Below are positions 35,620-48,131 of a stretch of 64,000 nt of DNA, in pieces. Source of the stretch: Bugulina stolonifera (lineage: Eukaryota > Bryozoa > Gymnolaemata > Cheilostomatida > Bugulidae). Below the pieces are notes generated by a model, which saw only the letters and a program-made list of their open reading frames with translations, did no database searches and was not told the DNA's origin. Position 1 is the first letter of the stretch. Each line of letters starts with the position of its first letter. A program made the translations under genes and the position numbers. Location of the stretch: contig OW285190.1 in assembly GCA_935421135.1 (NCBI GenBank), forward strand, positions 4,216,001 through 4,280,000. The letters run 5' to 3'.

Positions 35620-35920
35620 CTATAAACCAGAACAAAAACACTGTAATTTTAACCAATGGAGAAAAAGTAGACTTTTAAAATAAGCTGAAGGTGAATAACA
35701 ATATTATGATAAATTAGAAAAATAAATCCAGGTACTACTGGACTGTAATGGGACAGGCCAATTTTACAACATTCGCGTTGATCCTTGTTTCTTTGATCAT
35801 TGATGACAAACACTTGCTCCTCGTCAATCTCCTTTTATACATCTGGAAAAATTTCACCGACAGTGTGCAGTTCGCTCAGAACATGTCACTGCTCACTGGT
35901 AAAGCTTCCTTTTACAAGGT

Positions 35921-36095
35921 TGCTGAGCTGGTGTAGTGGTTAGCATGTTCTGTTCACTGTGCTAGGCGATTAGGTGCCGTAGAGGCCTCGGGTTTAAACC
36001 CCGGTCAGGACTGGTATTTTCATGAATTTGAACCAAATCTTTGATTGCTCAAAAATAAACTCTTTGCTAAAAATACATCATATAAATAATGCACA
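35921..36095 (+). mobile_element. tRNA-derived SINE (SINE-3)
   Basis: GAGCTGGTGTAGTGGTTAGC (A box) and GGGTTTAAACCCC (B box region, about 35990-36002) form a tRNA-like head, followed by a body with ACTGGTATTTTCATG and a tail of CTAAAAATACATCATAT. Related copies are at 38790-38945 (5' part degraded) and 62880-63054. Confidence 0.65.
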
Positions 36096-36111
36096 TTGTT
36101 TTTACATGTAT

Positions 36112-36402
36112 GTTCTTTGTCTCAGCTCATGCTAGGATCTGAGTAAAGACACATCTATGATTATATGCAGAGACTTTCAGTTTGCAAATAGGTCAATCCA
36201 GTTGTCAAGGTCTTCGACCTTGCCTCCCGAACCATTTTCTACATGTAGGTCAGATCACTCTCTTTCTCAGTATAGGAAACAAGCATTGACTTGAAACCAT
36301 ATGGGTTGTCTTGAGTAGTTATTTGACTACTAGTACCGGTTGATCGATTTTGTGCAATGAGAAGGCCTAGCTTCACCCATAGGCTCTTCATTTTAGACAA
36401 GT
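36112..36402 (+). mobile_element. Truncated LTR fragment (family 2)
   Basis: Resembles the 3' half of the LTR at 10051-10824 read on its minus strand: AGTAAAGACACATCTATG, GCAGAGACTTTCAG, GGTCAGATCACTCTCTTTCTC and CATAGGCTCTTCATTTT. The 5' half is missing. Duplicate at about 63071-63361. Confidence 0.6.
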
Positions 36403-36405
36403 GAG

Positions 36406-36815
36406 GGTGTCAGTGTAGCACAGTAGGTGGCATACATGCAGACAAACCGAGAGGTTGTGAGTTCAAACCCCCAGCTGTGTTATTTCTGGCAAAGGCTTTC
36501 AGCAAGCCTTTAACTCTTGCTACGCCTGTTCGGATCAGGGCGTATAAAAATGCGGGAGGTCCCGTTTAGTGTCTACATCAAAAACACGGACGTTAAAGAT
36601 CCACCTCTGCCCTGATTCGCAAAGAGAAGCCAGATTCTGGCGTGGTATGTGACCACATTGGAGTGGCAGGTTGATGTAGTGGGCACTGACCATGCACTCC
36701 TGTTGTGGAAGGTGAGCTCTTCCACTCAGAGCCCAGCTCCTGTCGCTCATACAAGTTGCAAACTTCTGAGGTCCGTTAAATAGGATAGCCAAGTGCCACG
36801 ACAGCAACAAAACAA
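36406..36815 (+). mobile_element. tRNA-derived long SINE (SINE-4)
   Basis: A tRNA-like head (GTGTAGCACAGTAGGTGGC; B-box-like GAGTTCAAACCCC near 36458) is followed by a body of about 330 bp with GGGCGTATAAAAATGCGGGA and ending with an A-rich run after GCCAAGTG. Duplicate at 63365-63774; a 3' fragment lies near 940-1015. The open frame on its minus strand is not a gene. Confidence 0.6.
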
Positions 36816-37079
36816 AAAAACAAGATGACAGCACAACTCCCCCCCCCCCCACTTCCCTCCAAAAAAAATCATTGCATTTACTAGTGAGCAAAAGTCACCT
36901 TTAATTTTGAGTGAAATAATGTTGTTATTCAAACGGTAGAATTACATGTACATGAGCAGATCAATTTGTAATTACGGGTTACATAGAGTATAGAAAGTCA
37001 ACATGATGTGAGTTAGAAAGCCTTTACCAACTTCCATGTCTTGTATAAGTAAAGTAAATCTTAAATACATGTGTGATAC

Positions 37080-37179
37080 TTGCCCATTTCCCTCCAACAA
37101 GCATCCATCTGCTTTTGACCCTGAGCCAACATCTTTGAGTTCTACCCTCCTCGCTTCAACTCCTACTGAGCACATCTTC
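37080..37179 (-). CDS. Cassette exon A of the coiled-coil family
   Basis: 100 nt between TTTCTAG and CAA|GTATCA, open: KMCSVGVEARRVELKD, then GCLLEGNGQ. Phase 2 to 0 like its relatives. It is one of several tandem A cassettes within unit Y. Confidence 0.42.
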
Positions 37180-37802
37180 CTAGAAATCAGAACAAAAACA
37201 TTATTTTTATAACCAATGAAAGATAGACGTTTAAAATAAAGCTGAAGGTAAATAAAATTCCAATATACTAAAGAAATGAATCTAATTTGCTAATTTCGTA
37301 ATTTTTTCTCATTGCAGTTACAGTATAAGTTATGGCAGGAAACAGTCTATGTACATGTCTAATTATAATGCATAGTAGGACCATCTTACTACATACATGT
37401 ACATAGAATTATAAATAATATAGCATATGCCAATACTTTGTTGATTGGCAATCTAGAAGTACATCTCTTAAGATATATAGATGGAAAGAAAGTTGATGTG
37501 AAGTAATGATGAACAAAGAATCCACACATAATGAACTGGTTAGAGCTTTCATGTGACGATAACATTAGAACACCATAGCAGCCTCTGACATCAGCACAAG
37601 CATGTCATGTGATCACAGTAGAAACGTGTCATGTGGCAGCATAAATATATTAGAAAGTTGCTACTCTTTCAATCGCCAAAAACCACACATTGTATTTAAT
37701 AGTTTTGTATTATTCACAGCAGTATTACGTGAATGCAGATTCTCAGTCATTGGTAAGTTTAACATCACTTCAAACTGGACTCAAAACATTACAATATAAT
37801 AC

Positions 37803-39339
37803 TTGCCCATTTCCCTTCAACAAGCGTTCATCTTCTCCAACTGAAACATCTCTGAGTTCTACCCTCCTCACTTCAACTCCTACTGAGCGCATTTTCCTAT
37901 AAACAAGAACAAAGACACTATAGTTTTAACCAATGGAGAGAAAATAAACTTTTAAAACATAACAGAAGGTAAATAAAATTCCAATAAACTAAAGAACTGA
38001 ATATAAGGAGTAACTACTGGTCTGTAGTGGAACAGATCTTCTTTGTTACATGACTTGTTTGATGATCAATTATGTAGTAGACCAGATACATGTGATTGGC
38101 GAGAGAAAAAAAAGTAAGTTCACATGATCACTTTATGGGTTATTAGAAATTTAGCTAGGCACTGACTGAATCCAGGGAGTTGCTCTACTACCGGTCTGTA
38201 ATGGACTGTACTGCATTAAATATATTACTGCTCATACTACCAAATATTTTCACTACCAAGAGGTAGATAGTAGCTGATTACTATTTAAACAGTTCATCAG
38301 ATGACCAATATTAACATTATTGTCTACGTTTTTCAAGTAAGAGATTAGGTCTCCTTTTGTCAACAATATAACTTGGAACTTGTCATACTAGTGTAGAACA
38401 AATGTAGAACTTGTCATGTTGGTGTAGAACAAATGTAGATGTGAGCATAGGAGTTGATAACCGTATAGATGCATCACCCTATAGCATACATGTAGGTAGA
38501 GAGAGCGGCTCGAACTAAAGCGTTAAGCTAAATTACAATATATACGTCATGCAAAATTATTACTAACAACATCTACATGTATATCAATATAATATTACAT
38601 AACATTTACAGCTATGTTGTATAAATTGTAACTCATCCCATAGTTGTACAGTATTGCCAGTTAATCACCTTTTTTTCCAGATCTCCTTCTTAAGTAGTTC
38701 AATCTCATTTTCTTTCTGCGGAATGAGAATCACATGATTCATAGAAATCTAATCTAGATAGTACAGTGTATATATGCATGCTATCACTACACCAGCTAAG
38801 CTACCTGCTGTGCTAGGCGATCAGATGCCGTAAAGGCCCCGGGCTCAAACCCCAGTCAGGGACTGGTATTTTCATGGATTTAAAACAAGTTTCTGACTGC
38901 TCAAAGATAAATTCCTTGCTAAAAATACATTATATAATCTATATTCGTATTAGACATGAAAACATGTTAGTAGTATAGTCAGTGCACTTCTAGACAGACA
39001 CGCACTCATTGACCCCTGTTTTCAACCAATCACAAGCCGGTATTTCCGATTTCAACCAATCACAGAAGAGCACAAAAATTTTGCACACGACCTTGCCAAG
39101 GTCACCCCAAAATCCCCCCTTCTGATTGGTCGAAAAAACATTTGCACACTTGACCCCGAACCCGGCCACGACCCCTTCCCTTCCTCCTTCCCACCCTCCT
39201 CCCCTCCCCCTCCCCCACCTCCCACTCCTCCCCCCTCCCCGCCACCGCCCTCGTCCCGTCCGCGCCACCGCCGTCGCCGCCGCCGCCACCGCCGCCCTCA
39301 CCACCGCCGCCGCCGCCGCCACCACCACCGCCCTCACCA

Positions 39340-39370
<31 letters not shown>

Positions 39371-42300
39371 CGCCACCACCACCACCGCCGCCACCACCAC
39401 CACCGCCACCGCCGCCGCCGCCGCCACCACCACCACCACCACCGCCGCCGCCGCCGCCGCCATCACCGTCATCACCGCCACCCCTCCTCCACCGCCGCCC
39501 ACCCTCCCCCCCGCAACCCCCACTCACCCGAACGACCAATCGTTTGAGGCGGTCAAGCCGCGTCCGCCCACGTTGCGTGCGGCGCCGACCGTACACGTGG
39601 AGGCGACGCCGGTGCCCCGTATCCACCGGGCCAAGCGACTAGGCAGCGGCCCGCCGCTTCTCCCGAGCCCTCCACTCGAAAAGCTTGTGATCTAAACGAG
39701 CGAATTCGGCTGCGCTTCTTCGCCTATAACTCTCATTAGCGATAAGAAGAAGTACTACGGAAGGCTTGGTTTCAGCGATAAGAAGAAGTACTACGGAAGG
39801 CTTGGTTTATGATGTGCATTGCATTGTTAATAAAGAAATGTGTAAAGTCTCGGCTATAAATATACTGATGGGAAGAAGGGTTGTTTCTATAATATACATT
39901 GTATTGACAACAAAGAACCGTGTGCATGTGTTAAGTCAGCATATATATATATAATGCATTAAATAAACTTTTCACAATGGTGACAATAGAATGAATAAAA
40001 GATTGTGTACACGTGTTAAAACACAATTGAAAGAATAAAAGACACATATTTAAAAGAGTATGTCATATCTGTTATTAGCAAGGAAGTCTGTGTGCATGTG
40101 TTAAGACAGTGTATATTATACATTAGATAAAATTTTCACAATAGTAGCAATAGAATAAATAAAAGGTTGTGTGCATGTGTTAAGTCAGCATTATGTAATA
40201 TATTAAATAAACTTTTTACAATAGTAGCAATAGAATAAATAAAAGATTGAGTGTATGTGTTAAGTCAGCATTATGTAATACATTAAATACACTTTTTACA
40301 ACACTAGCAATAGAATGAATAAAAAAAGCTACATATGTAAAGGAGTATGTCATAGCTATTGTTAGCAAGAAAAGTCTGTGTACATGTGTTAAGGGCAGCA
40401 TATATAATACATTAAATAAACTTTTCACAATAGTAGCAATAGAATAAATAGAGATTGTGTACACATGTTGAAATATCATTATAATATGATTTAAACACAA
40501 TTGAAAGAATAAAAGACACATATGTAAAGGAGTATGTCATAGCTATTATAGCAAGAGACAGCTGTGTGCATGTGTTAAGTCAGCACATATAATACATTAA
40601 ACAAACTTTTTACAAAAGTAGCAATAGAATGTATAAAAGGATGTGTATAAGTGTTAGAATACCATTATATAATAATTTAAAAAATAATTTAAAAAAATCC
40701 TCACTGATTTGATATCACATAAAAGTAAATGCAGAGGGAATGAGACACTACAGAGAGAGAGAGTGGGAGAAAGAGAGTGGGAGAAAAAAGAAAAGATGAT
40801 TAGAGCTTTTCTTCACTGACTCGAAGGTAAGCTTCAGCTTGTGCTATTACCTCTCTGTGATACCCATTCTTCTTGAGATGAAAAATGGCAGAGCGGTAAT
40901 ACTCAACTGCTCCAGAGAAAAAAGATGGGGGGAGTCTGCTTCGATCAACTAGTTCACTGACAGTCTCCTCTTCTATGGGGGTAATAGTGGTGGGGGTATT
41001 AAGATTGAGTTCAGACGAACAAGAAGGAGATTGCGAGCTAAGTAGCTCTCTTCCAAAAGAAAGAGAGGGTGAAGCTAAAGAAAAGGAAGAAGTGGTAGTA
41101 GTAGAAGTAGTAATAAAAGTAGGTATTGAAAGACTAGTAATTGTATTATTAGACCTTCCAAGAGAAAAAGAGGGTGAATCTAAGAAAAAGAGTGGAGCAG
41201 GTGAAGAGGTGGGAGTAGAAGTAGGTATCGAAACAGTGGTAACTGTATCATCAAATCTTTCAGGAGAATGAGAGGGTGAATGTGAAGAAAAGAGTGGGGG
41301 AAAAGAAGCAGTAGAAGGAGTGGTAGTAATGGTAGTAGTAATAGTAGTAGTTGTAAGAGAAGAAGTAGAGGTGGTAATGTCTCCATTAGTAAGAGAGTTA
41401 CTGATGGAAGAAGCATCTGAATCAAAATGATGGTGAGAAGGGAGAGGAAATTGTGAAGAGCACACCCCAGACTTTACAGATCTTTCAGGAGAATGAGAGG
41501 GTGAATGTGAAGAAAAGAGTGGAGGAAAAGAAGTAGTAGAAGGAGTAGTAGTAATAGTAGTAGTTGTAAGAGAAGAAGTAGAGATGGAAATGTCTCCATT
41601 AGTAAGAGAGTTACTGATGGAAGAAGCATCTGAATCAAAATGACGGTGAGAAGGGAGAGGAAATTGTGAAGAGCACACCCCAGACTTTAAAGAGAATGGA
41701 GTAGTAGACATCCCCTTAAAGAAGGGAGGGTATACTACCCCACCAACAGTTGTTGGAGTGTATGCGGGGATGAGTATTTTGGAAGGTGGAGAGTGACCAG
41801 TGACCCTTTGCAAAAAGGATATGGTCTTTTTTAGTGAATAGATATCTGTTAGAAAGCGTGTGTTGAATGAGATGTGTCGGTGACAGGGCTTTCCATCAAT
41901 ATGATGATTAGATGGAAAGTTGTAGTGTCTATTCATCCCCTCATCATCTACTGTTATGTGATAGCAAAAACAGATTCGGAGCAAAAAATGCTGTTGAATG
42001 TGGACACCTCGTCGGTGCCCAACATTCTTATTGCATAAAAAACAGGGGTCATCCGATTCAAATGGCTTTGTTAGTGACATCTCCAGTCTTCTTTTTGTCT
42101 CATCACTAACAAAGACATAGAATCTTAGACCCCCCTTACATATCGACTTTGCTCTGAGTCCTAAAAAAGAAAGAAAATAACAAGAATAAGTGAGAGAGAA
42201 CATATGACTTACTTGTAAATCAGAAAAAAAAAAAAAAAGATTCTAAATCTACAAATAGATACTAAATCATTCTTACCTATCTCGAAGCCATCTACTCCCC

Positions 42301-45300
42301 CACATTGTTCAAATAAAGCAATCTCTTCTTCCCCTAGTTCTGTTTCTTTTTCATTCTATAATGTAAATAAAATGTGCAGTGACTAATTAACAAACTACAT
42401 TAACATAGCTATTTGTAATATATGGTTTTTGAAGAATTTGATGAAAAAACTGGCACTCTAAGTACTAAGCAAGTCTACTAAAGCCTGTCTATTTACTCAC
42501 ATAAAGAGAAATACATCATCAACATAAGAAAACCAGTTGTAATTTATGTTATATTTTTTCACATAAGAAAAGAAAAAAAAGTGTCTTATTGATAAAAATA
42601 ATACATAAGAAAGAAAGTGCAATACTTATAATAAAAATATCACTAATCTTTAACATCTTAGACATGGTAAGAGACTTATAGAATTAGAGAAAATCATACT
42701 ATGACTAATTAACATCTGGTTTTAAAAAGGAAGTAGTCTCTTTTGACATTCTAGACATGGTAAGAGGCTTATAGTATAAAAAAGTACATCATCATTATGT
42801 GTAACTAACATGTACTTCTGCAGAAATGTCAGTAATCTCCTTTGACATCTTAGAAACCCAACACCATAGTGGATTGAAGGTGTAATGCATGTGTGAACAA
42901 ATAAGATAATAGACTAACCATTTCTGGAGATGGGATTCTTTTCCTCGAGATTCGTCTTCTGTCTTCCGAGTCGTACGTAATCATATACTTCGTACCTTTT
43001 TTTGATGTTTTAATTTTTCTTATATATTTCTTTCTTTGATATTTAGATGTAGAAGCCTGTAAGTATATGTAGAGTAATAAACATATACCAAAGCATAAGT
43101 CAAGTAAACGGAACTACTAATGCAACATAGTTACTAAACAAAGAAAATAAGAATGAATAAAAATATATAGGAAACATGAGCATAGTGGTAGTGTACAAGT
43201 CAAGTATACAAAAATACTAATCCCTATAGTTATTGAGCAAGAGAATAAGAATACTGATAACAACTACTTTTAGAATGAATAGCATAGGCAAGTTAAATAA
43301 CAAGTAATAATATATACTAAAGCCTTAACTGTGTGGATAAAACCACCAACTCACCATAGTCACTGGGGAATAGAAACAAGAACAGATAAACAGAACATGT
43401 GTTAGCAAGAATTAATTTTGAAGTGAATAATCAGTATAAGACAGAAAAAAAACCAAAAATACCACCCCTTACTTTTTATGTGTTTTTCAACCAATTGAGT
43501 CTTTCTGATGGTAAGCTCCTCCCAAACAGAGAGATAAATTACTCTTGTGTTAGTGCAGATCTATTTATTAGAATTAATCAGTTAGTCTTTTTAGCTTCAA
43601 GTTCATCCTAAGTAGTGTAATAAATCACTTTGGTGTAGACCTATTTATTAGAATTATTCAGTTAATCTTTTTAGCAACAAGTTCATCCCAAGTAGTGTAA
43701 TAAATCACTTTAGTGCAGACCTATTCATTAGAATTATCCAGTTAATCTTTTTAGCAGCAAGTCCACCCCAAGTATTGTGATAGGCCACTTTAGTACAGTA
43801 TAGTCTTGGATGTAGAGTATAGGCTACACTTGATAATATACTTCTTTGCTAGGATGTACAAGTATAGTCAGTACAAGTGGTAATAAACTGTTTTGATACT
43901 TATTACCCTACTAGTGGTATAACTACTCATATTGAAAATAAATCTCACCACTTATAAAGTTTCTAAGCTATGGTCACACTAATTGTAGTATAGACAGAGC
44001 AGATCTCTACACACATGCTTTCATGTTGAGAATCAAAACAGTTTAATATATAAGCTTACAAAGTTTCTAAGCCCTGGACATACCAAAGGAGAATTATACC
44101 ACTACTAAAATATAATTAGCCCCAATGTTAACTCAAATGAGTAAGTTCATATTAAAATACATATTAAAATAGCTAGGATGTACTAGTATAGCCAGTACAA
44201 GTGGTAATAAACTGTTTTGATACTTATTACACTACTAGTGGTATAACTACTCATATTGAAAAAAATCTCACCACATATAAAGCTTCTAAGCTCCGGTCAC
44301 ACAAATTGTAGTATAGACAGATCAGATCTCTACATACTTGCTCTCATGTTGAGAATCAAAACAGTTTAATACATAAGCTTACAAAGTTTCTAAGCTCTAG
44401 TCATACCAAGGGAGTATTATATCACTACTAAAATAGAATTAGTCCCAATGTTAACTCAAATGAGTAAATTCATACTAAAATACATATTAAAATAAGTTTA
44501 CTCACCATATTAATTGTTGAGTGATGTTTATTCAGAGAAATTAGTAAATATCCACAGAGTTGCAAGTCTTTACTAGGTGGTTGAGTGGTAATGATAAAAA
44601 TCCTCTCTCACGCTTGCTTTTATGGAAATCTCTGTCCAATCAGAAGTGATTTGCCTTTTTTTAGTCTGATTTATTGCATCCCGATGTGATTCGATGTAAC
44701 CCGATGTAACCCGATGTAACCCGATGTAACCCGATGTAACCCGATGTAACCCGATGTAACCCGATGTAACCCGATGTGTTTTCGACCTCCCCCGATGTGT
44801 TTTCGACCTCCCCCGATGTGATTCGATGTGTCTCGATGTGTTTTCGACCTCCCCCGATGTGATTCGATGTGTCCCGATGTGTTTTCGACCTTCCCCGATG
44901 TGACCCGATGTAACCCGATGTAACCCGATGTAACCCGATGTGTTTTTTACCTCCCCCGATGTGTTTTCGACCTCCCCCGATGTGATTCGATGTGTCTCGA
45001 TGTGTTTTTGACCTTCCCCGATGTAACCCGATGTGTTTTTGACCTCCCCCGATGTGATTCGATGTGTCCCGATGTGTTTTCGACCTCCCCCGATGTGATT
45101 CGATGTGTTTTCGACCTCCCCCGATGTGATTCGATGTGTTTTCGACCTCCCCCGATGTGATTCAATGTGTTTTCGACCTCCCCCGATGTGATTCGATGTG
45201 TCCCGATGTGTTTTCGACCTCCCCCGATGTGATTCGATGTGTTTTCGACCTCCCCCGATGTGATTCGATGTGTTTTCGACCTCCCCCGATGTGATTCGAT

Positions 45301-48100
45301 GTGTTTTCGACCTCCCCCGATGTGATTCGATGTGTTTTCGGCCTCCCCCGATGTGATTCGATGTGTTTTCGACCTCCTCCGATGTGTTTTCGACCTCCCC
45401 CGATGTGATTCGATGTGTTTTCGACCTCCCCCGATGTGATTCGATGTGTCCCGATGTGTTTTCGACCTCCCCCGATGTGATTCGATGTGTCCCGATGTGT
45501 TTTCGACCTCCCCCGATGTGATTCGATGTGTCCCGATGTGTTTTCGACCTCTCCCGATGTGTTTTCGACCTTTCCCGATGTGTTTCGATGTTTCCCTATG
45601 TGTTTTCGATCTTTCCCGATGTGATTCGATGCACTCTGATGTGTTTCCAATGCACTCCAATGTATATGCTGTTAGCCAATCAGCTTTATTTGTATCTTTT
45701 TATTCACTATATAAAGAGAGGTGGAAACAGTAGTTTAGTTAACTCTTTCTAGCTCCAGTCTGTTCTTAATAGAAATTAAAGAAGGTTAGCACACAAATAG
45801 CATGGAAAGTGGATATGGATCAAGCGAGTATAGCAACAAGCTAATGACTCCTATAAACCAAGAGCTGATGAAGGTAACAGTGGAAAGATGTACAGAACAA
45901 AGCAAGTATGAGAATAAAGACTTATTTGAGGGGGTGTCTGAGCTCTTTCTCCAAAAAAGCTTACCTCTAGATTGGCAGAAATGGGATCCTTTAACCGATA
46001 TTCGTAATAAGCTTAGCACACAGTTACTAGAAGAAATTCGTTCTATCTTTTGGGAGCAAGATGGAAAGGATGAAGAGTTGTAAGTTATACATACTTCCAA
46101 CTATTTTTTTTTTTTTTTTTTTGTTTCGTATTGTCTTTTATGATCAAAATAAAATATGATAGACAAATTTCCCATATAACTACCTCTCAACTATGTGAAA
46201 AACAAATATCATGCTAAATGATGTAGTGAGGTACTAGAAGCAGCCCGAGATAGAGATGAGAGAGCCATTGCACTCGCGGTATTTGTTGCGAGGAGTCACA
46301 AACAACTGAATACAAAGAATGCGAATCGGCAGACATTACTTCACCTAACTGTACAGTCTTATTGTTCGGATTCACTAATTCGTCTCATCATCACAAGGGG
46401 AGCGGATGGAGCAATAGCCGATGCTTGGGGTTAGTGTTTAATAGCACCAATGTTTGCATGCATTGCTTGTTAAAAAATATAGTATTGCAAAACTTGTAAC
46501 AATTCGATACTTATCTATATTGCTAATGTTTATTTGGAAGGTGACACCCCCCTTCACATTGCTGCACGTCTGGGTAGAGCTAAGGTTATTCATGCTCTAA
46601 CCACAAGTTTGACCAGAGCAGAAGTAAAGCATCCATACTTCAGAGTTCCTTACAAATCACTTCCCCAAGACAATGTACAGAGCTACAATCATGATGGAAG
46701 GAGTGTAGTCCACCTCATTGTTGAAACAGCGCATAGCAGCAAGCATAGAGAGGCACTAAAAGTACTAAAAAAAAATACTCGGGCTGACTTAGATATGAGG
46801 GTAAGTGAATACATTACAGTGGAATAAAAGTAGAGTAGATCGAATTGATAAGTTAGATGGGGAGTTTAATTCTATTCTCTTGTTTGATATTATAGCGAAT
46901 GGGAGATGGATATGCCCCATCTCACATTGCCATAGAGAATGAAGACTACGAATGTCTACATACATGTCTAAGATTGGGAGCTGATTCTGAAGTTCGTAAC
47001 TACAAAAGTGAAACTCCTCAACAACTAGCTCACCTCTACAAATCAGCAGATATGGTAAGGGACCAACAACATAAAGAAGTATAGATTTCTTGCTTTGTCC
47101 ACCTTGAGTGATATTCGTCTGAGTAAAAAACTAAAATCATCTTGTAGGTAAGACTGTGTCAAGAGTTTGGAGCTGGAGCATATCAATTAGAGTATGCTGA
47201 GACCGAAGTCGTAAACATTATAGCTCCTACGACTTCTGATGAAGATGAGTAATAAGTACCTAAACCCCTCTTTTATTTATTCTATTGCTACTATTGTGAA
47301 GTTTATTTAATATATTACATAATGCTGACTTAACACATGCACACAACCTTTTATTTATTCTATTGCTACCATTGTGAAAAGTTTATCTAATGTATAATAT
47401 ACACTGTCTTAACACATGTACACAGACTTTCTTGCTAATAACAGATATGACATACTCTTTTAAATATGTGTCTTTTATTCTTTCAATTGTGTTTTAACAC
47501 GTGTACACAATCTTTTATTCATTCTATTGTCACCATTGCGGAAAGTTTATTTAATGTATTATATATGCTGACTTAACACATGCACACGTTTCTTTATTGT
47601 CAATACAATGTATATCATAGAACCAACCCTTCTTCCCATCAGTGTATTTATAGCCAAGACTTTACACATTTCTTTATTAACAATGCGATGCACATCATAA
47701 ACCATCCCTTCCGTAGTACTTCTTCTTATCGCTAATGAGAGTTATAGGCGAAGAAGCGCAGCCGAATTCGCTCGTTTAGATCACAAGCTTTTCGAGTGGA
47801 GGGCTCGGGAGAAGCGGCGGGCCGCTGCCTAGTCGCTTGGCCCGGTGGATACGGGGCACCGGCGTCGCCTCCACGTGTACGGTCGGCGCCGCACGCAACG
47901 TGGGCGGACGCGGCTTGACCGCCTCAAACGATTGGTCGTTCGGGTGAGTGGGGGTTGCGGGGGGGAGGGTGGGCGGCGGTGGAGGAGGGGTGGCGGTGAT
48001 GACGGTGATGGCGGCGGCGGCGGCGGCGGTGGTGGTGGTGGTGGTGGCGGCGGCGGCGGCGGTGGCGGTGGTGGTGGTGGCGGCGGTGGTGGTGGTGGCG

Positions 48101-48131
<31 letters not shown>

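Noticed and set aside
36535..36932. Minus-strand frames over SINE-4
   Set aside because: Frames lie wholly within a tRNA-headed repeat that is duplicated at 63.4-63.9 kb; no gene evidence.
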